From contig JBJKSB010000055.1 of NCBI GenBank assembly GCA_046704385.1, positions 1 to 64,000 on the forward strand: a stretch of DNA of 64,000 bases. The letters run 5' to 3'. The notes beneath the pieces are model-generated. The model had not been told where the DNA came from. It ran no database searches and was given only the letters and a program-made list of their open reading frames with translations. Numbering within the stretch: position 1 is the stretch's first letter; each line of letters opens with the position of its first letter. The stretch is from GH45 sp046704385. GTDB taxonomy: Bacteria > Bacteroidota > Bacteroidia > Bacteroidales > SZUA-534. Positions 62,423 through 64,000 of the stretch are shown here, in pieces. Both the position numbers and the translations under genes were made by a program.

Positions 62423-62523
62423 CCATGGGTAGCAACCCATGGCTATTCAAATTTAATCCCGTTGGGATTAGTTTTAAAACCACGAAGTGGTCAAATATGA
62501 ATAGCCACGAGTGAAACTCGTGG
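62423..62523. repeat. Compound inverted repeat (four hairpins), REP/BIME-like
   Basis: CCATGGGT-agca-ACCCATGG (62423-62442), TAATCCC-gtt-GGGATTA (62454-62470), CCAC-gaa-GTGG (62480-62490), CCACGAGT-gaa-ACTCGTGG (62505-62523). An outer 9-bp stem, GGCTATTCA (62441-62449) with TGAATAGCC (62498-62506), encloses the middle two. All arms are perfect. It lies between the convergent cupin and DUF2804 genes. Confidence 0.65.
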
Positions 62524-62607
62524 TTAATAAGTCACATCAGGCATGAACCCTGAAATGGTTTAATTTGTAATCCGAAAAATGAGTGGCTTTTTGCATAATA
62601 ATAAATA

Positions 62608-63639
62608 CTACAGCTTATTTCGAACAATCTCGCCCATACCGTTTGCCCCGTTAATTCTCAGGGTTTGGTTTGTGTTTTTAATGATGCCTGTAAAAGTGCC
62701 AAATGGTGCCTGATAATCAGATTTTATCAGTCCAAGGTTCATTTTTAGCGTATTATCGGTAATTACCTTAAAATCAATATTTACCATATCGTACCTATCG
62801 GTAATGTGCCAGGTTTTAAACCCGGAATCGAACTTAAAAACAACTTGGGGTAAAACAAAAATTTTTCCGTTCACCCAAAAACAGTTTTCATTAAAATTTT
62901 CGGCATCGGTGGATTGGTTTTGAGTGAGATTAAAACCATAATAATTTCCTTCGCGATCGAACCAGGCAGCTGTCACCCAATTATATCTGTACTTAAAAGG
63001 ATAAAACCCTTTATGGTCATCAAGCATGAATAATCCCTCGTTTCGCATGAAAACTATGGTTTTTTTCTGAATTTCCAAAAATCCCTCACAAGGCATCAAA
63101 CATTTATGCGAATACATGAATTTATTCCCTTTAAAAGGAATCACACTTACCAAAGGTTCGGTTATATGATAAGCAATTGCTTTAATATTAAAATGCTCCG
63201 ATTCCGATTTGCCCTCTACAGTAAAGCGGTTAAGTTCCAAATTATTCTTAATGGTTAACTCTTCACCCTGCCAACTGCAATGGCTTTCTGATTTTACCAT
63301 TTTCCTGGCAACTTTCATTTTTTGTGGCGAAACCAATTTTACGGTGTGATGCTTTTCGCGATTTTTGAAATTAAATACCGTCAAAATTAAAACCCCAACC
63401 CATTTAGCATCAAATAAAGCCCCAAAAGCAAAATAGTCTTTTAACCAAAATTGAAAAGCCTGCCATTCTTTTAGTCGCAGATTTTTTGACCATTTAGGAA
63501 CAGGTAATTTCCACAAATTTGTTGCTTCCAGCGGATTAATAAACTCAAATCCATCGGTAAAACTTCCTAATTGTGTTTTTCCTTCGGTAATCAGGCTTTT
63601 GGGTGGTTTTGCCAATTTTCTGAAATAAGTATCAGCCAT
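62608..63639 (-). CDS. DUF2804 family protein
   Basis: 343 residues, soluble. The family pattern is clear: AFGALFDAKWVGVLILTVFNFK, LMPCEGFLEI, GFYPFKYRYNWVTAAWFDREGNYYGFNLTQN and the beta-rich second half. DUF2804 proteins are proposed to be lipocalin-like beta-barrel folds; function is unknown. No signal peptide or TM helix, so it is cytosolic. It is divergent from the partial flavoprotein at the window end. Confidence 0.88.
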   Translation of the reverse strand: MADTYFRKLAKPPKSLITEGKTQLGSFTDGFEFINPLEATNLWKLPVPKWSKNLRLKEWQAFQFWLKDYFAFGALFDAKWVGVLILTVFNFKNREKHHTVKLVSPQKMKVARKMVKSESHCSWQGEELTIKNNLELNRFTVEGKSESEHFNIKAIAYHITEPLVSVIPFKGNKFMYSHKCLMPCEGFLEIQKKTIVFMRNEGLFMLDDHKGFYPFKYRYNWVTAAWFDREGNYYGFNLTQNQSTDAENFNENCFWVNGKIFVLPQVVFKFDSGFKTWHITDRYDMVNIDFKVITDNTLKMNLGLIKSDYQAPFGTFTGIIKNTNQTLRINGANGMGEIVRNKL

Positions 63640-63826
63640 TTTTTAAGTTATTAATAATCACAAATAAAGTTAACAGAATTTAAGATTCTATTCATACAAA
63701 TGTCGTGCAAATAAAAGGTTTGCTTATTACAATTTTAATATCATGGTTCCGAATTAAATGGAATGCTTATAAACTTAAAAATGTTCTCCTTGTTACATAC
63801 CTAAACATTACAAATAATTTACTTTG

Positions 63827-64000
63827 GTGATAGAGAAAGAACTTACTCAAATAAAGGTAACTCAAAAAAAACAATTGAATAAGGGTATTTATATTATTCA
63901 GTTTAAACGCCATTTTGATTTTAAGGCCGGACAGATTGTCGGAATTACCAATATACCTGAACTTGCCCCACGTCTATACAGTATTTGCAGTGCTCCGGCT
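63827..64000 (+). CDS. Ferredoxin-NADP reductase-like flavoprotein, N-terminal part (3' truncated)
   Basis: 58 codons run to the window edge. The start is GTG at 63827 or the TTG just before it; no ATG is available. It reads IEKELTQIKVTQKKQLNKG, then QFKRHFDFKAGQIVGI and APRLYSICSAPA. The last phrase is the RxYS FAD-binding motif of FNR-type reductases, and AGQ is the preceding conserved turn. It probably transfers electrons between NAD(P)H and a ferredoxin or flavodoxin. The NAD(P) domain is outside the window. Confidence 0.85.
   Translation, partial: MIEKELTQIKVTQKKQLNKGIYIIQFKRHFDFKAGQIVGITNIPELAPRLYSICSAPA

Noticed and set aside
1..64000. tRNA, rRNA or CRISPR array
   Set aside because: No cloverleaf-like sequence, no conserved rRNA segments and no regularly spaced direct repeats were seen by eye.

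Overview
The window reads as chromosome of a Bacteroidota bacterium, most likely a Marinilabiliales/Prolixibacteraceae-type organism. The support is low G+C, promoters of the Bacteroidota type (TTTG, about 20 bp, TAnnTTTG), two proteins with type IX secretion C-terminal sorting domains, a DUF2723/GT117 protein mannosyltransferase, a DUF4251 protein, and few strong Shine-Dalgarno sequences. I see no rRNA, tRNA, CRISPR array or intact insertion sequence.

Layout. 1-1.3 kb: 3' part of lon. 1.5-12.1 kb: the most unusual locus. A four-gene operon encodes a PstS-like/H-protein-like fusion, a Tat-exported four-cluster ferredoxin (HybA type), an NrfD/HybB membrane protein and a second membrane-tethered H-protein-like protein. 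It is preceded by a sigma-54-like promoter and a phased array of palindromes. Downstream lie two tandem histidine kinases with c-type heme motifs in their sensor domains, a sigma-54-dependent response regulator and an archaemetzincin. The array looks like the regulator's enhancer, making this a heme-sensing circuit that drives a membrane redox complex. 12.5-20.9 kb: glutathione peroxidase, amtB-PII, a fructosamine-kinase/LMW-phosphatase deglycation pair, Hsp20, and secreted or lipoproteins of unknown role. 21.1-26.4 kb: an operon with two different PLP racemases, a sodium:solute symporter and a GNAT enzyme, next to a MarR regulator with a shared candidate operator. 26.6-31.3 kb: secreted GH115 alpha-glucuronidase and a T9SS SGNH hydrolase.

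31.7-33.4 kb: a BglII-family restriction-modification cassette with a controller (C) gene. R carries a nonsense codon at codon 8. M carries one at codon 51 and also appears to have an internal deletion. The C gene and its operators at both the C/R and the M promoter look intact. 33.6-43.0 kb: a 1500-residue secreted CotH-kinase/beta-helix protein, an aminotransferase, a DUF4251 protein, a MaoC hydratase and a malic enzyme-phosphotransacetylase fusion.

43.4-57.4 kb: a dense signalling block. It contains YfiR, a CHASE8-HAMP histidine kinase, a 1886-residue soluble receiver/multi-PAS/GAF kinase, a NarL-type regulator, a chemoreceptor, a bacteriohemerythrin, a PAS hybrid kinase and a lone receiver. 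57.5-58.6 kb: a membrane microprotein, an ECF sigma factor and a probable anti-sigma factor. The window ends with a GT117 transferase, a cupin, a DUF2804 protein and the start of a ferredoxin-NADP reductase-like flavoprotein. Hairpin-rich REP-like intergenic stretches occur near 6.4, 12.3 and 62.4 kb.
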